From assembly GCA_037501455.1 (NCBI GenBank), contig CM074860.1, positions 49,300,501 through 49,364,500 of the forward strand: a stretch of DNA of 64,000 nt, given 5' to 3'. Numbering within the stretch: position 1 is the stretch's first letter; every line of letters starts with the position of its first letter. The notes beneath the pieces are model-generated. The model did not search any database and was not told the origin of the DNA. It saw nothing but the letters and a program-made list of their open reading frames with translations. Made by a program: the position numbers and the translations under genes. Shown here one piece after another: positions 48,686 to 61,697 of the stretch. This stretch comes from Lantana camara. Its lineage: Eukaryota; Streptophyta; Magnoliopsida; Lamiales; Verbenaceae.

Positions 48686-49228
48686 TAGGATTAGAGAGGA
48701 TATTATGGGAGTTAGGTATGTATATATAGAGTAGTATGGAATAAGCAGGAGGACTGCATATACCAGCTAGTGGAGGATCTTCCCTTGACGTTGCAGTTGA
48801 CACAGCAGATGACGTAGATTATGAGTACGAGACAGTTGAGAGCTTCAATGTAGGGTGTAACTTGAGTAGATCAGGTCCACCCCATTTTGCCTTTTGTTTA
48901 CGTAGTTGCAGTTCTCAAACTTGATGCATATATATAACCCCATTTTACAGTTGTATTCTTGACTCACACTATCATTAGATTTATTGCTTTCATAATTATT
49001 ACATTACGGGATAGAGTCGCTTCAAGATACCAGCAGGACCTTGAGTTAGTACTTTATTTTCTTGAACTTTTACTTACTTTATTATGCTCAAACTTGCGCT
49101 TTATTCTAGTGAAGTTGTGCGGTGGTGTTATTATCTGTCATTACTAGAGAATGTGGACTTGTATGATTATCTGTCACACATTCATAACCGTCATGCATTA
49201 TATTCCGATAAGGCAACTGCAAATCATC

Positions 49229-49869
49229 ATGTCTGCCCAAAGAACTGCTCAAGACACCACCTCCCCAAGAGAAGGTGTATCCTCAGCAGGAGGAAACTCT
49301 GAATTAGTAGATGCTCTGAAAGAAATAGTGCAAACATGTGCTAACGGGTAAAAAGGAAATAATGAAAAGACCTTGGAAAATTTTATACGAATGAACCCAC
49401 CAAAGTTTTTCGGAGAACCTAGTGATGTGAAAGCTGAAAGTTGGATAGCTAGTATCAAAAAGATTTTTGAAGCCATGGGTATTTCTCCTGAGGAACCCGA
49501 AAGGATTCAGTTTGTAGTTTTTATGCTAGAAGGAGCAGCGTTAAGTTGGTGGAATTATATCAAGCGTGTTTGAGCAGAAAGCTAAGCTAATTATAGGTGG
49601 GCAGACTTTGTTAAAGTGTTTCGAGATAATTACATCCCACAGGTAGTTAGGGATGCCCGAAAGGCAGAATTTATGGATCTGGTGCAAGGGAATATGTCAT
49701 TAGCTGAGTATGAAGCTAAGTTTATCCGGTTGATTCAATATACCCCACATATCCTTAATGATGAGCGTCGAAAAACCCAGCGATTCATCAAGGGACTTAA
49801 GTCTGATCTTAGATGGGCTTTAGCTCCGTTTGAACTAGAGACTTATACTAAGGTTGTAGAGACGGTCGT
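49229..49869 (+). pseudogene. Element F gag, truncated by insertion
   Basis: ATG of MSAQRTAQDTTSP at 49229. The same frame runs to the insertion point with three stops: TAA near 49349, TGA near 49571 and TAA near 49583. Capsid-like features: NPPKFFGEPSDVKAESWIASIKKIF, GAALSWWNYIK, FRDNYIPQVVRDARKAEFMDL, MSLAEYEAKFIRLIQYTPH, ERRKTQRFIKGL. It resembles Gag of Tekay/Del-type elements rather than that of E. All three stops could come from C-to-T change. The zinc knuckle and all of pol are absent; K begins at 49870. Confidence 0.85.
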
Positions 49870-52800
49870 TGTAGCACCCGGAGCGCGGGCCACCACATCC
49901 CCCGCACCTAAACCCGAACCAGCATATGAAATGGGAAGTCCATACATGAGCCCAAGTCTAAGCGAACGCGAGACCACACACTAACTAGGCTAGGCGGAGC
50001 TAAAACATACTCAGAGCATGCAACAAATAGACAAATAGAGCAAAGGAGCTCTAGGAATATAAAATTCCAAAATTAAAATATACATCAAATGATCAAATAT
50101 ACGTAGCCATAACAATTCATGTCTCCAAAAAAAAATTCATAACCTGATCAATTCATTAAATACAAGACAAAAATGAATACAATGCACCTAGCACGACCTA
50201 TACCCAAAAGTGAGACTCGAACGACCCACTTCTTCGTCTAACTCGTGCTCAAAAGACCTGCAAGCTAAAAGTGGTAAAAGAGAGGTGTCAGTCATATCTC
50301 GACGGAGTGGGGGGGCTAACGCACACCCACACACTATACATATAAAGCAAAGCATATATAAAGCATAAAGGTTATGAACCAGGAATAGGTTTTGCATACC
50401 AAAACATTTTTAATGAACACTACATATCATATACGTATACATTACATTATTAAAGACTCTATTCCCATTCCATAATCTAACCATTTCATTAAGCTAAACA
50501 AGTACGAGCATCCACCGTTATTTATGATTACATTACATTATGAAACAGAAATCGCATTCAATCTCCTTCTTCGGTGATGGAAGGGTCGGCCAACCCTAAC
50601 CATCTATTACGTTAAGTATGGGTCATGAGTTTTATGATGCTCACGCCCGAGGATTCCATCCCCCACCAAACCTCCTAGTAGGTTCCCGGTTGATCCTTTC
50701 AAGTTGGAGAATATGCACAGGGGTGATAACCGGCGACCCCATGGCTGCCCCGGGTCTCCCTCACTCACATCCCGGGGCCCAACATTACCATTACATTACA
50801 TTATCATTACATTCTCGCTCATTACAAATCATTAACATTACGAACATTAGCATTAAACTTTCATTAAAACCATGAGCTCATATATGCTAGTTGATATAGA
50901 CCTTTCAAAAGCCAAAACTTGATGACAAGGTCATAAACATATGGTACATTACACATATTTAACTATATGTATAACATATAGTCGCATGCGGGCTACAAAA
51001 CGAGCATTTAAGGGTCTTAGGTTACTTAACTAAAAAAAAACCCTAAACCTCACCTTTGAACAAAAGAGTGTCGTGGTGCAAGAAAACAATCCCAAACAAT
51101 CTTAAACTTCGGGCACAACTCCTCCCCAGAGCACCCCTACGATAAACAAATGTAATACTAAAGACTTAGAGTCAAACATGTACCATTTGGACGCACGACA
51201 ATGCAAATGGATGCTGTGATTACAAGGAAATATCAAATGAAGCACTTAAACATTTACAAATTTCATTTCATGTTTTTTCCCTTCAACATCATTGCATAAA
51301 AATTCATATCACGTAAATCTCGTATCAAATGAATCCATAAAATTAATTCAAGACACTTAACATGTAATTCAACATATTCACATAGCATATAAGTCATAAA
51401 CAATTAGAGAGAAGGCATTACAGAGCATGAAATGAAATACGAAAATCAAGCACGTGAGATCGAATTATTTAAGATCATAACATATATAAACTTAACAAAA
51501 AAAATTCCATAATTAAAATCATAAAATATCATACATTATATTACATTTATAACATATAATATAACTATATACATGTATATACTGTAGCACCCCGCACGTG
51601 AGGCACCACATCCCCCGCACTATGGCTCAACATGAGTAACGAAATGGTAAAGCCGCCCCCGTATCAAACCATAGCGAACGGGAGACAAACAGCAAAATAT
51701 CCTCCTAAGCTAGGCGGAACTTAGACCCTGCAGATATAACTAATCAGCAAGACATAATGCAACGGAGAACTAAAATTTCCAAACACATGCATTAGCCACA
51801 GGCCTGCAGAAATTAAACACTCGAACCACAGGCAGACTTGGGCTCCTCAGGCCTCTTTTAATTCATAATAAAGCGTAGTAATGCAGTTCAATAACAAATA
51901 CATAAAGATTCAAGTTCATAATGTTACAGGGTCGAATCATACGCAATTTAAATACATATGCGAGTGCAGAGACGCTTCTAACTTAACTTGACCAACTTAA
52001 AGACTCCACACAACTCCGCCTAGCTCGAAACTCCAACGCTAAACCTGCGCACTAATAGGTTGGGGAGGGACAGGGTCAGTCTCTAGAAGACTGAGTGCGC
52101 AGGAGCGATACGTATATATAAAACATGCACATGCAAGTCATAAATCCCGAGCAAGGTTTTATTTAAAATTAGTTCCAAAAAGGCAAGAGAATAATTAAGC
52201 AATGCTCGAACTTTACGACTAATCATATTAAATTTATTAAGTTTATAATTCCTTCATAAACATAAAGGCTCGGCGAGTGAGCGTGCATTATCTCCAACCA
52301 AACTCCGACCGTGTACGACAAATATCATTGATACCTTAAATTGGTGATCATGCAATATATCATAATACACACAAATCATATATCATATCCTAAACATATT
52401 CGTTTGGGCAATCCGTGTCCCGGCCTTCCCGCACGGTGCCTATCAATCATAAATATAATCATATTCATAAATAAGTTCCAACCTTCTCCCTCCGGGTGGT
52501 GGACGGGTTAGCAAGACCCGACCACCTCATACATAGGCCAATGGGGTTTCATGACTCCCCCAAGGGCACTCAGCTCCCATTCCCCGCTAAACCTCCTAGC
52601 GAGGGCCGGTATCGCCGTAAATATGGTGGGACTAGTACAAGGGATCACCGTCGGCCCTTGCCTCCCCGGTAGCCTCTTGCACTAAGTCCCTGGGCCCGTG
52701 CAATCATAACATACATACATAATCTCGCCAAAACATTTGATTCATAAGAAACATAACATATTTCATAATTCGTTAGAAAAGAGTTTACTCGATCATAATT

Positions 52801-53525
52801 TACTCGATAAATTCCATTTGAAAACCACATATATAAATATATTATATTTTTGGCAAAACTCATCACATAAGGTCGTAGGGTTTAATATGTAACTAGAACG
52901 AAAACACCCTCACCTGAAACATGACGATACAAGGATACGAGTTACCGAGTGCCTGAAAGATCAAAATTTCTCCACCCTGGAGATAAACTGTACAAAAGAC
53001 AACGTAACGTGTTCGTGAGACTCAAGACTCCAAATGAACCATATGAGACGCACGACATGCAATGAATATGATATGAATGCATAAAACATGAGGTTAGGTC
53101 ATGAACATGTTCATGTGCACTATTAATGCACTTAAATCTCACAAAAGAGCCATACATTTATTCAAGGAAGAGTTCATAATCATTTAAGTCATGAATTTCA
53201 TGTGACAATTAAAACTCAAATAAATCAAGTTTTCAATTATAAAATTAAATAAAACGAAGGCATTTAAATCATTTGAATATGTAAAACATAAAATAGATAA
53301 CAATCAATTCCATAAATTAAGTCCATAACTAAAAAGTCACATTTCATGAAATAATATCATACCACTTTAGTCTCATATATTCATTTCACATTCATATCTC
53401 ACGTTTGCAATTATAGAATAGACAAATAAATACATTCAAATCAAGATTGGAAATTAAATAGGAACATGAAATAAATAACTAATTTAATTTTTGCCATTCG
53501 AATAAATCAAATAATATGTAATATA

Positions 53526-53531
<6 letters not shown>

Positions 53532-53574
<43 letters not shown>

Positions 53575-53579
53575 AATAT
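53532..53579. repeat. (AT)n microsatellite
   Basis: About 24 AT units in the solo LTR. Confidence 0.95.
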
Positions 53580-53935
53580 ACATACATATACGTACCATTT
53601 CAAAGGAAACCAAACATGCATGCAAATTAAATTTTAAAGACCATGCATGTATCTTCAATTATTCCTTGCATGCATATAACAATTCACTATATATATTTAT
53701 ACGTATATATAGAATGCATGCAAGAACAATTTAATTAAAATATTTTATGAGCATGCATGCAAATATCTTCATAAAATTACACTTAAATACCCATGCACAT
53801 ACACATAACAGTACATGCATGCAAACATTTAACGTAATATTACATACACAACCATTAACATATCACATTCAATTTAATTGAAGAAGGAAAGAAAGGAAGA
53901 AAATATAGCAGCAGCAGCACTCTGTTCCAGACCCA

Positions 53936-54062
53936 ATCTCCCCGCCCGGGGAGATCTTGCGCTGTAAAGGTCCCCGCCCGGGGAGCTTCGTGCAGAAAGC
54001 TTCTGCACAAAGGCTACCCGGCCGGGCCTTTTCACGGCCAAAATCTCCCCGCCCGGGGAGAT
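53936..54062 (-). repeat. Palindrome cluster, CTCCCCGCCCGGGGAG type
   Basis: ATCTCCCCGCCCGGGGAGAT at 53936-53955 and again at 54043-54062 (one central mismatch each), TCCCCGCCCGGGGA 53971-53984, and CCCGGCCGGG 54017-54026 (perfect). Confidence 0.95.
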
Positions 54063-56623
54063 CTATTCCAGTATGTAGCAGCAGTTCAAACGCACGCATA
54101 ACCCCTGTTTTCTTGGCATGAATTACAGCAGCAGCTAAGGCAACACTCAGGCAAGTTATGCAGCAACAATATGATACCAAGAACTCCTACCAAACTGATA
54201 ATATTAGTAGTTAAGTGAGGGTAACACGCAGCAGGAATTGACAGCAAGGATACGCACCAGTTGACGAAAGAAAACAGGGGCGAATGAGTGCAAAACAGAG
54301 CAAGAACACATACCAGATTTCAACCAACATTTAGACACATAAGGAATCATGAAAGAGCAACAAACAGCAGCAATTCAGGCCCCATAACCGCCCCAAGTCA
54401 CGCAACAGCAGCAGCACAAAAGCAAGGAGGAAACGAAGTCATTTTCATACAAGGTTCATTAATGGTATCTCAGTAAATCTTCAACTACCACATAATTAAT
54501 GATCATAAATGAGAAGAGGATGTCAAAACAATCAAATTCAAGCTTGGAATCAAACAAATCCATCAAGGAATGAATGAGATCAACACAATTGCTCAAAACC
54601 TATATTTTATCAAATTCAGCCAAAACTCATGAAATCATAATCAAAATTGGGGATGCCTAGCTTAAAATGACACATATTGAATGTATATTACAACCCTAAG
54701 CTTACCTTGTGGATTAATGGAGGTTTGGAGGAGATTTGAGCTTTGAATCTCCAAGGTGCACAAGGGTTATGGGAAAACTGGAGAACAGAATGTTTTGGCT
54801 GAGTTTTCTTTATGTGATGAAGGTTATCTCGGTTTAGGGTGTTTAATCCTGGTTATAGGGTTGAGTTAGGGTTCTAAAGCATCCAACCATAGTTAATTTG
54901 GTCAAGGTTTGAACAAGTTATGGCCATTTTGGTAAAATGTGGTTGTTTTGATGCCGTTTCGTTTTTCGGTTAGATTTCGGAGGTTCAAATGATTTCGGAA
55001 AAATATAAGGCTAAGTTTATTAAACTCGAATCTTCGATACGAGTTCAGCGAAGTTGACAGAACTCGAATCCAAGTTCCCGAGCTCAAGATATCAATTACG
55101 GAACCAAGGGTGCGCTAATTGCTCGTTAGCCCCCGACTTGGCTTCCAAATTCAAAATAAATTCGAACCTCATGCAAATGAATCCGAAAACATGAAACGAT
55201 CATATATTCATATTCATAACACGTATATCTTCGACATATTAAATTTGCACGAAATTTCGATATCAAATCCTATAAGAACGAAGCACGAATACAATACCAA
55301 TGCGCTAAACAATAACAAATTCATGAAATACGAATACAATAAACAAAATTAAATTTCAAATTTTAAATTAAAACTAAAGGTCAACGATTAAAAGTTGAAT
55401 TCAATTAATATAATTAAACAAGATTAATTAACATTAATTCGTAGTTATCAATTTAAATAATTTCCACTTTAATGAAATAAAATAAAATAAAATAAAATAA
55501 ACTAATAACAATTTATATTAAAAATTAAATATTTAAAACACTTATAAACAACTAATCGCATAATTAAATAATTTAATTGCGCAATTTATAAACAAATATG
55601 ACATATTAGTATAAATGAAAAATCGGGGCGTTACATATACACTCACGTACACACAAATGTACAAAATACAAATCATATACATATATATATATACTCACGT
55701 ACACACTCACAACCCCATGCACAATTTACAAATTCATATACATATATATATATTTACCATGAATATACATACATACAACATACATGCATGCACACAATTA
55801 TACATAATATACATGCATAATTTATATTTATACACACAACATATATATATATCATGCATGCACACACACGTACAACAACATTAAAGACTAATTCATGCAA
55901 ACAATTTAACGCAACACACACAACAATTCATGCATTACATACAACAACGAAAGCTGCTCTAAGGTCTCCCATCCCGGGGAAAAATTTAGTATAAAAAGGT
56001 GTCACATCCAGCTCATCCGGCCGTACAGGTACGCACTTTCGAGAGTGTTTCATACACATTTTATTTATGCTACAAGGTCTCACCTCCCAGTGACTTTTTC
56101 GGTGCAAATTCTCCCCGCTAAGGCTATTACAGTAGGAAATTATCAGCAGCAGCAGCTGTAGATGTAGCACCCTAACCCCAAGGCACTACATCCCCCGCAC
56201 TATAGCCCGATCCACATACAAAATGGACAATCCGTACATAAACCGAACATATAGCTAATGAGTGATAATCAAGAAAATAACGAGCTAGGCAGGACACTCC
56301 CCAACATACACAAACCAAGACATGAAATTAAAAGTGGAAGCATTTCAATTAATACGTATAGGTACCATATTTACCAAAGTATATATATAATAGGTACCAA
56401 CATTAACTATCAATACATTATCATCTCTTATATGTTATACATGTCTAAGTAACCAAAATGTAGTAATAATGATCATAACATGAGATATCAAAAGTGTTAT
56501 AGGTCAAAGGTAAAATGCTAGACTTGGTGAAATGCAAGACCCGACTTAACTCCCGCCTAGCACGACCATGACCAAAAGTACCAGAAAAGTGAGGTATCAG
56601 TCTACCGAAGACTGAGTGAGGGG

Positions 56624-56664
<41 letters not shown>

Positions 56665-58357
56665 ACGTGTAGCGTCCCAACGGAGGGCTCCACATCCCCC
56701 GCACCGAGGCCCGACCCCACATATGAAATGGACAATCCATACACGAGCCGAATCACGGCGAACGGGGACTCACTCACACACTAGGCTAGACGGGAACTAG
56801 AACCTTCGAAACCAATCAAACAAAACTCATAATTTAAATGAGGGTGCGGAAGTAAAACATAAGGTCAATCACAACGTAGACAACAAGTGACGGGTTCCAC
56901 TAACATAAATACCTAGTCCCGAAAATTAAAACATAAATCATATCATTTCATACATAATCTATAACTTATTCACTTTACATAATGCATATGAATAGACTCC
57001 AACTCGATCAAGGGACTTGACAGACTCCATTTCCCGCCTAGCACTCCAAAACCTGCAAAAGAACTGTAACAAAGCCGGGTTCAGTCTATAAGAGACTGGT
57101 GGGTATAAAACAGGGTGTAATATAATATTACTGCAGAATTGAAACACTGACACATATGAGCTATAATCCCGTACGAGGTTTTTAAGATATTTACCAAGTG
57201 GGTGAAAACGAAAGAAAACAACGCTCGGGAATACAACCGTCAATGCCGTTATTCAAAAGCATAGTCGTTCATAAGGTCAATACGTGAGCCCTGGCGAGAG
57301 GGTGAATTCTCCAACCTCGACTTCGTGTGTGCATTTATTCATTTATTCGTTCATTAGCGATCACACAATCATTCATTCGGTCACAATCAATCGTTCATGC
57401 AATCGTTCATTCATTGAATCAATCATTCATACAATCATAATCACTTACACCTTCTTTCTCCGGGCGGTGGACGGTTTAGCAAGACCCGGCTACCTCAATC
57501 TTTGACCAAAGGGGGTTCATGAGTTCCCCAAAGGCACTCAGCTCCCATTCCTCTCTAATCTCCTAGTGAGGGCCGGTATCACCGTTAATATTTGTTGGGA
57601 CTAGTGCACGGGGATCACCGTCAGCCCGAGCTTCCCAGGATAGCCACGTACACATAGTCCCTGCCCCACATAAATAATGTGTTCACTGATCTCGCCAAAA
57701 CATTTGGTAAGGGATTTATGAAAGGAAAACGGGCTTTACGTTGAAAATCATAGACTCTTTTGAAAAGACTCGATATATATATACATATATATAATATTTT
57801 GGCTTAAAACTTCACATAAGGATATATCAGGTCATCATAGCTAATACAAGAGAAACCCACCTGCAACATCTTACCAACAATACAAAGAAGAAAAGAAATA
57901 CTCGGAAGTGTCCTATGAACCTGGCATCTCCGCCCTGGAGAAAACTATACAAAGGCAACATAATGTATACGTGAGACTCAAGACTCTATATGAACCATAT
58001 ACGACGCACGACATGTATGCACATGATATGAGATGCATACAAGGTATAAATCATGCTAAGAAGCCAAACTACCAAGTATTTCATTCAACATGTTCCTTAC
58101 ATGAAAGTTTCATATTCAAACATTTCATAATTCATAGCAATTCAAGTCATGAATTTCATATTAGAAGTGTAGCTCAAAGATAACAAGTTTAAAATTAGAG
58201 ATTAACAAAGAAGGACATTCAAACCAATTACATAGGTATCAAATTAATCCCAAGTAGACCAAACAATATATAATGTTTGTAAATTAGAATTAAACCATTT
58301 AAACATTTAATATACATATTTACATACAAAAACAATCATGCATGCATACAATATACA

Positions 58358-58390
<33 letters not shown>

Positions 58391-58404
<14 letters not shown>

Positions 58405-58478
58405 TCATGCATAACATTTAATAAACACACAATATTTAATATTCAATTATTAAATGTTATGCATGAATATATATATAC
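58391..58478. repeat. Long inverted repeat
   Basis: Arms of about 32 bp (58391-58424 and 58447-58478; core TTCATGCATAACATTTAATA with its complement) around a 22-base loop. Near-perfect apart from TA number. Confidence 0.85.
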
Positions 58479-58509
<31 letters not shown>

Positions 58510-58926
58510 CACATAGTTCATGCACCAATCATCAAGCTCATGCATATATATTGAATATACTACAATATATATACGTACATGCAAACTAACACAAAAACAC
58601 CCATCTATTAATATAAACTCATGCATGCACACACAACAATTAATTAATTATAAAAAACACATCAAACATGCATGCATTAGGAATATATATATATTATTTA
58701 TGCATAAACATAAAACTCATGCACACACAACACCCGAAATATATATATACGTATACATACATAATAGATATATATACATATTTCATGCACAAAACACCAA
58801 TTGCATGCACACCATGCAACACACAACAAATACGTATATACGTAATAAATATATAACACCTACAAGTATATATATACACAACACATATGAAAAGAAAAGT
58901 TGCAGCAGATAAAACTCAGGCAAGAG

Positions 58927-59053
58927 GCTCCCCGCCCGGACAAGAAAATCAACTCCACAACTCCCCGGTTGGGGAAAAACTACTGTAAATTTTCTGGAGG
59001 TAAGTCCCCGGCCGGGGACTTTAAAGGCTTAATTCTCCCCTCCCGGGGAGAAT
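58927..59053 (-). repeat. Palindrome cluster, CTCCCCGCCCGGGGAG type (second solo LTR)
   Basis: Decayed GCTCCCCGCCCGGA 58927-58940 and CTCCCCGGTTGGGGA from 58961; perfect AAGTCCCCGGCCGGGGACTT 59002-59021; ATTCTCCCC/GGGGAGAAT arms at 59032-59053. Confidence 0.9.
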
Positions 59054-60538
59054 GTGAAAGGCGAAAAACAACAGCAGCGGCAACGAAATCCCCTGCACCT
59101 TACAACCATAAAGAAACAACAGAACACACAAGGGAGAAAGGCAGCAATTAACTCTCAGAATTCCAGCCACAAAGTCATGAAATTTCAGCCACAACTCGTT
59201 CCACAAACAGGTAACAACTAAAGATTCAAATAGCTTCAAATATCCATGGAGAAGACTTGAAAAAACTTGAGGTTCATTAATGGTATCTCATTAAATCTTC
59301 AACTACCACAAAATATATGTCCATAAATGAAATAAGGAAGCTAAGATGATATAATTCATGCTTTAAAACAATCAAAACCACCAAGGATTCAAAGAGATCA
59401 AGAAATTGCTTCATAACCTAACTATTGATCTATGGCATCAAATCTCCATCAAATCCAGCCCAAAATTAGGGATACATGGCTAAAAATGACCACAAATGAA
59501 TGTATATTACAATCCTAAACTCACCTCTTGAATTGATTGAAGGTTGGAAGAGATTAGAGCTCGAAAATCTCAAGGTTTGTGGGGGTGGCGAAATGGGACT
59601 GGAAGCTGGAACTTTGGCTGAGTTTTCCTGTTGTGTGTGAAGTGTGGTTCTGTTGGAAGAGAATGAGGGCTGATAGTGGGATGAACTAGGGTTCCAAAGA
59701 GTCTAACCATAGTTAATTTGGTCAACGATTGTAGGAGTTATGATTTAAATGGTAATGTGTGGCAGTTTTGTGGCCGACTTGTTTTTCCATTGAATTTCGG
59801 AGGTCCAAATGGGTTTAGAAAAATATAAGACTAAGTTCATTAGACCCGAATTGTTGATATGAGTACAACGAAGTTGACGGAACTTGATTCCGAGTTCCCG
59901 AGCTCAAGATATCACATACAGAACCAAGGGTGCGCTAATTGCCCGTTAGTCCTCGATTTGGTTCCAAAATTCAAAAATAAATTCATTACTACGTCAAACG
60001 AGACCGAAAACATAAACCGAGCATATAGATATGTTCATAACACATAAATCTACAACATACTAAAGTTTCACGGAATTTCGATATCAAATCATATAAGAAC
60101 GACGCACGATTAAAACATTCATGCACAAACGTAACAATTTCATAACATTTCAAATTAAATAATAAAATTCATATTCTATTTTTAAATAATAAAAGTCTAA
60201 TTGTTATTGAAATTAATTAATTAGTATAATTAAAGATATAGTTAATTAACATTAGTACTAATAATCAATTAAACAATTTCCAATTAACGAAATAAAATAA
60301 AATAAATAAAATAATAACAATTTTATACGAAAATTAAATATTTAAAACGCTTATACATAATTAATCACATAATTAAATAATTTAATTGCACAACTTATAA
60401 ACACATACGGCATATTCGTACAAATGAAAAACCGGGGCGTTACAACACGTCACATGCAAGTCATAGCCTCGGGTGAAGCCTTGGAAATGAAACAAATATA
60501 AATTTCAAGAATACTTGTTCTTTGCCCGAGATTACGAC

Positions 60539-61182
60539 TGTAACGCCCCAGCTTTCGGCATTTCAGGTATGAACGACACGTGTGGGTTTGACAGTTGTAA
60601 TTTAATTATTAATTGATCATTTAATTCATTTTTCTTGTCATGACATAATTTTTATAAAATTATATTCTAAGTATTTTTATTGAAATTCATATCATATCAT
60701 ATTTATCGCATATGTTGGATGTGATTGCAACGTGAATTAATTTTCCGAACTTGATTTAATTTCTTTTATGACTTTACTTGCTCATTTTCATGATTTTGGG
60801 GACTTAATTGCATTGGACCTAATTGATCAATTGTTATGGAATTGAACCTAATGGCATGACTTAAATAATGGAAGGATTTAATTGCAAATTGGCCATCTCT
60901 TTTCCCTTCATTAGCAGCAATCACGTACCACTTGCTTCCCTTTCATACAAACATTACATACACATTGCTCTTCCTTCCTTCTTCAATCGAGACAAACCCT
61001 TTCCAAGGTGTAGGGAGATTTCATCCATTCAAGCTAGTTTTTGTGGGTTTTGGGATCATTGAAGCATCATCAACATCATATCTTCATCTTGTCTCTCATT
61101 TCTTGCATTTGGGGTATTTTTGGGACTTTGGTGATTTTCTTGAATATTTGGCATAGATAGGGCTTTGATATGGCTTGGTTAC
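60539..61182 (+). repeat. LTR I, first 0.64 kb only
   Basis: TGTAACGCCCCAGC after ACGAC. Plus-oriented start of an LTR related to H, cut at 61182 by H. No gene. Confidence 0.8.
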
Positions 61183-61697
61183 TGTAACGCCCCGATTTTC
61201 ATTTATTAATATTTTATGTCTAAAATAATTTTATAAATTATATTTTAGAATACTTTCATGCAATTCATATTAAACTTATAATTTATCTCATAACTTGAAA
61301 ACGTTTATTTCGTGAGATAATTACCGAAAATGATTTAATTGTCAACTTGGCCCTATACGTTCATTCTTTTAAACTTAGGGACCGAATTGCATGAAAACCT
61401 TTGAGGACTAAAGTGATCACTTTCCAAACTTGATATCCTTAATTGATTAGCTTAAATAACTTGGAGGGTTTAATTGCAAATATTACATATTTTCCCAAAT
61501 ATCACGTTATATGCTTCCTTGATCAATTATCATCAAAATTCACCAACATCTCCATCTTTCTTGCTCTCGGTTCTTCACCTAGAAAAGGGGGAGAAGAGAT
61601 TTCATCAAATCATCCAAGTTATTCAAGAAACTCCAAGCTTTTGAGCTCAAGCATCCATCATCATCTTCTCCATTCATTTCTTTACCTTCAAAAGCAT

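Larger units (their letters stand above)
51583..55635 (-). repeat. Solo LTR, 4053 bp, with duplication TATAC
   Basis: TGTAGCACCCC...GGGGCGTTACA flanked by TATAC at 51578-51582 and 55636-55640. Minus-strand leader: donor ACAAG|GTAAGC (intron start 54705), acceptors CTTTCAG| (52953) or TGTACAG| (52988), exon-2 donor TTTCAG|GTGAGG (52913), hairpin CAGTCTCTAGAAGACTG 52077-52093, then GTGCGCAG|GT. Hairpin TCTCCACCCTGGAGA at 52969-52983. Confidence 0.95.
49870..56162 (-). repeat. LTR K, inserted in F gag; itself interrupted
   Basis: Starts TGTAGCACCCGG at 49870 after GTCGT. Minus-oriented. Visible parts are 49870-51582 and 55641-56162. It holds an acceptor-like GCTTGCAG| near 50257 with a decayed hairpin at about 50289. 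The right part has decayed relatives of the CTCCCCGCCCGGGGAG palindromes (tctcccatcccggggaa near 55967, ctccccgctaagg near 56111) and runs into J. Confidence 0.8.
56668..60444 (-). repeat. Solo LTR, 3777 bp, with duplication ACACG
   Basis: TGTAGCGTCCC...GGGGCGTTACA flanked by ACACG at 56663-56667 and 60445-60449. Same family as 51583-55635. Donor AAGAG|GTGAGT (intron start 59524), hairpins CAGTCTATAAGAGACTG 57082-57098 and TCTCCGCCCTGGAGA 57927-57941. Several AT microsatellites lie at 58360-58510. Confidence 0.95.
56163..60538 (-). repeat. LTR J (E/H family, minus), partial and interrupted
   Basis: Starts TGTAGCACCCTAACCCC at 56163 after GTAGA: the reverse complement of the 3' end of the E/solo 42271 LTR family. 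Visible parts are 56163-56662 and 60450-60538. Contains CAGTCTACCGAAGACTG at 56598-56614 and an (AT)n tract at 56626-56661. Cut on the right by I. Confidence 0.85.

Noticed and set aside
58342..58912. Open frames over AT microsatellites (also 55615-55884)
   Set aside because: Low-complexity Ile/Tyr/His peptides from TA/CA repeats.
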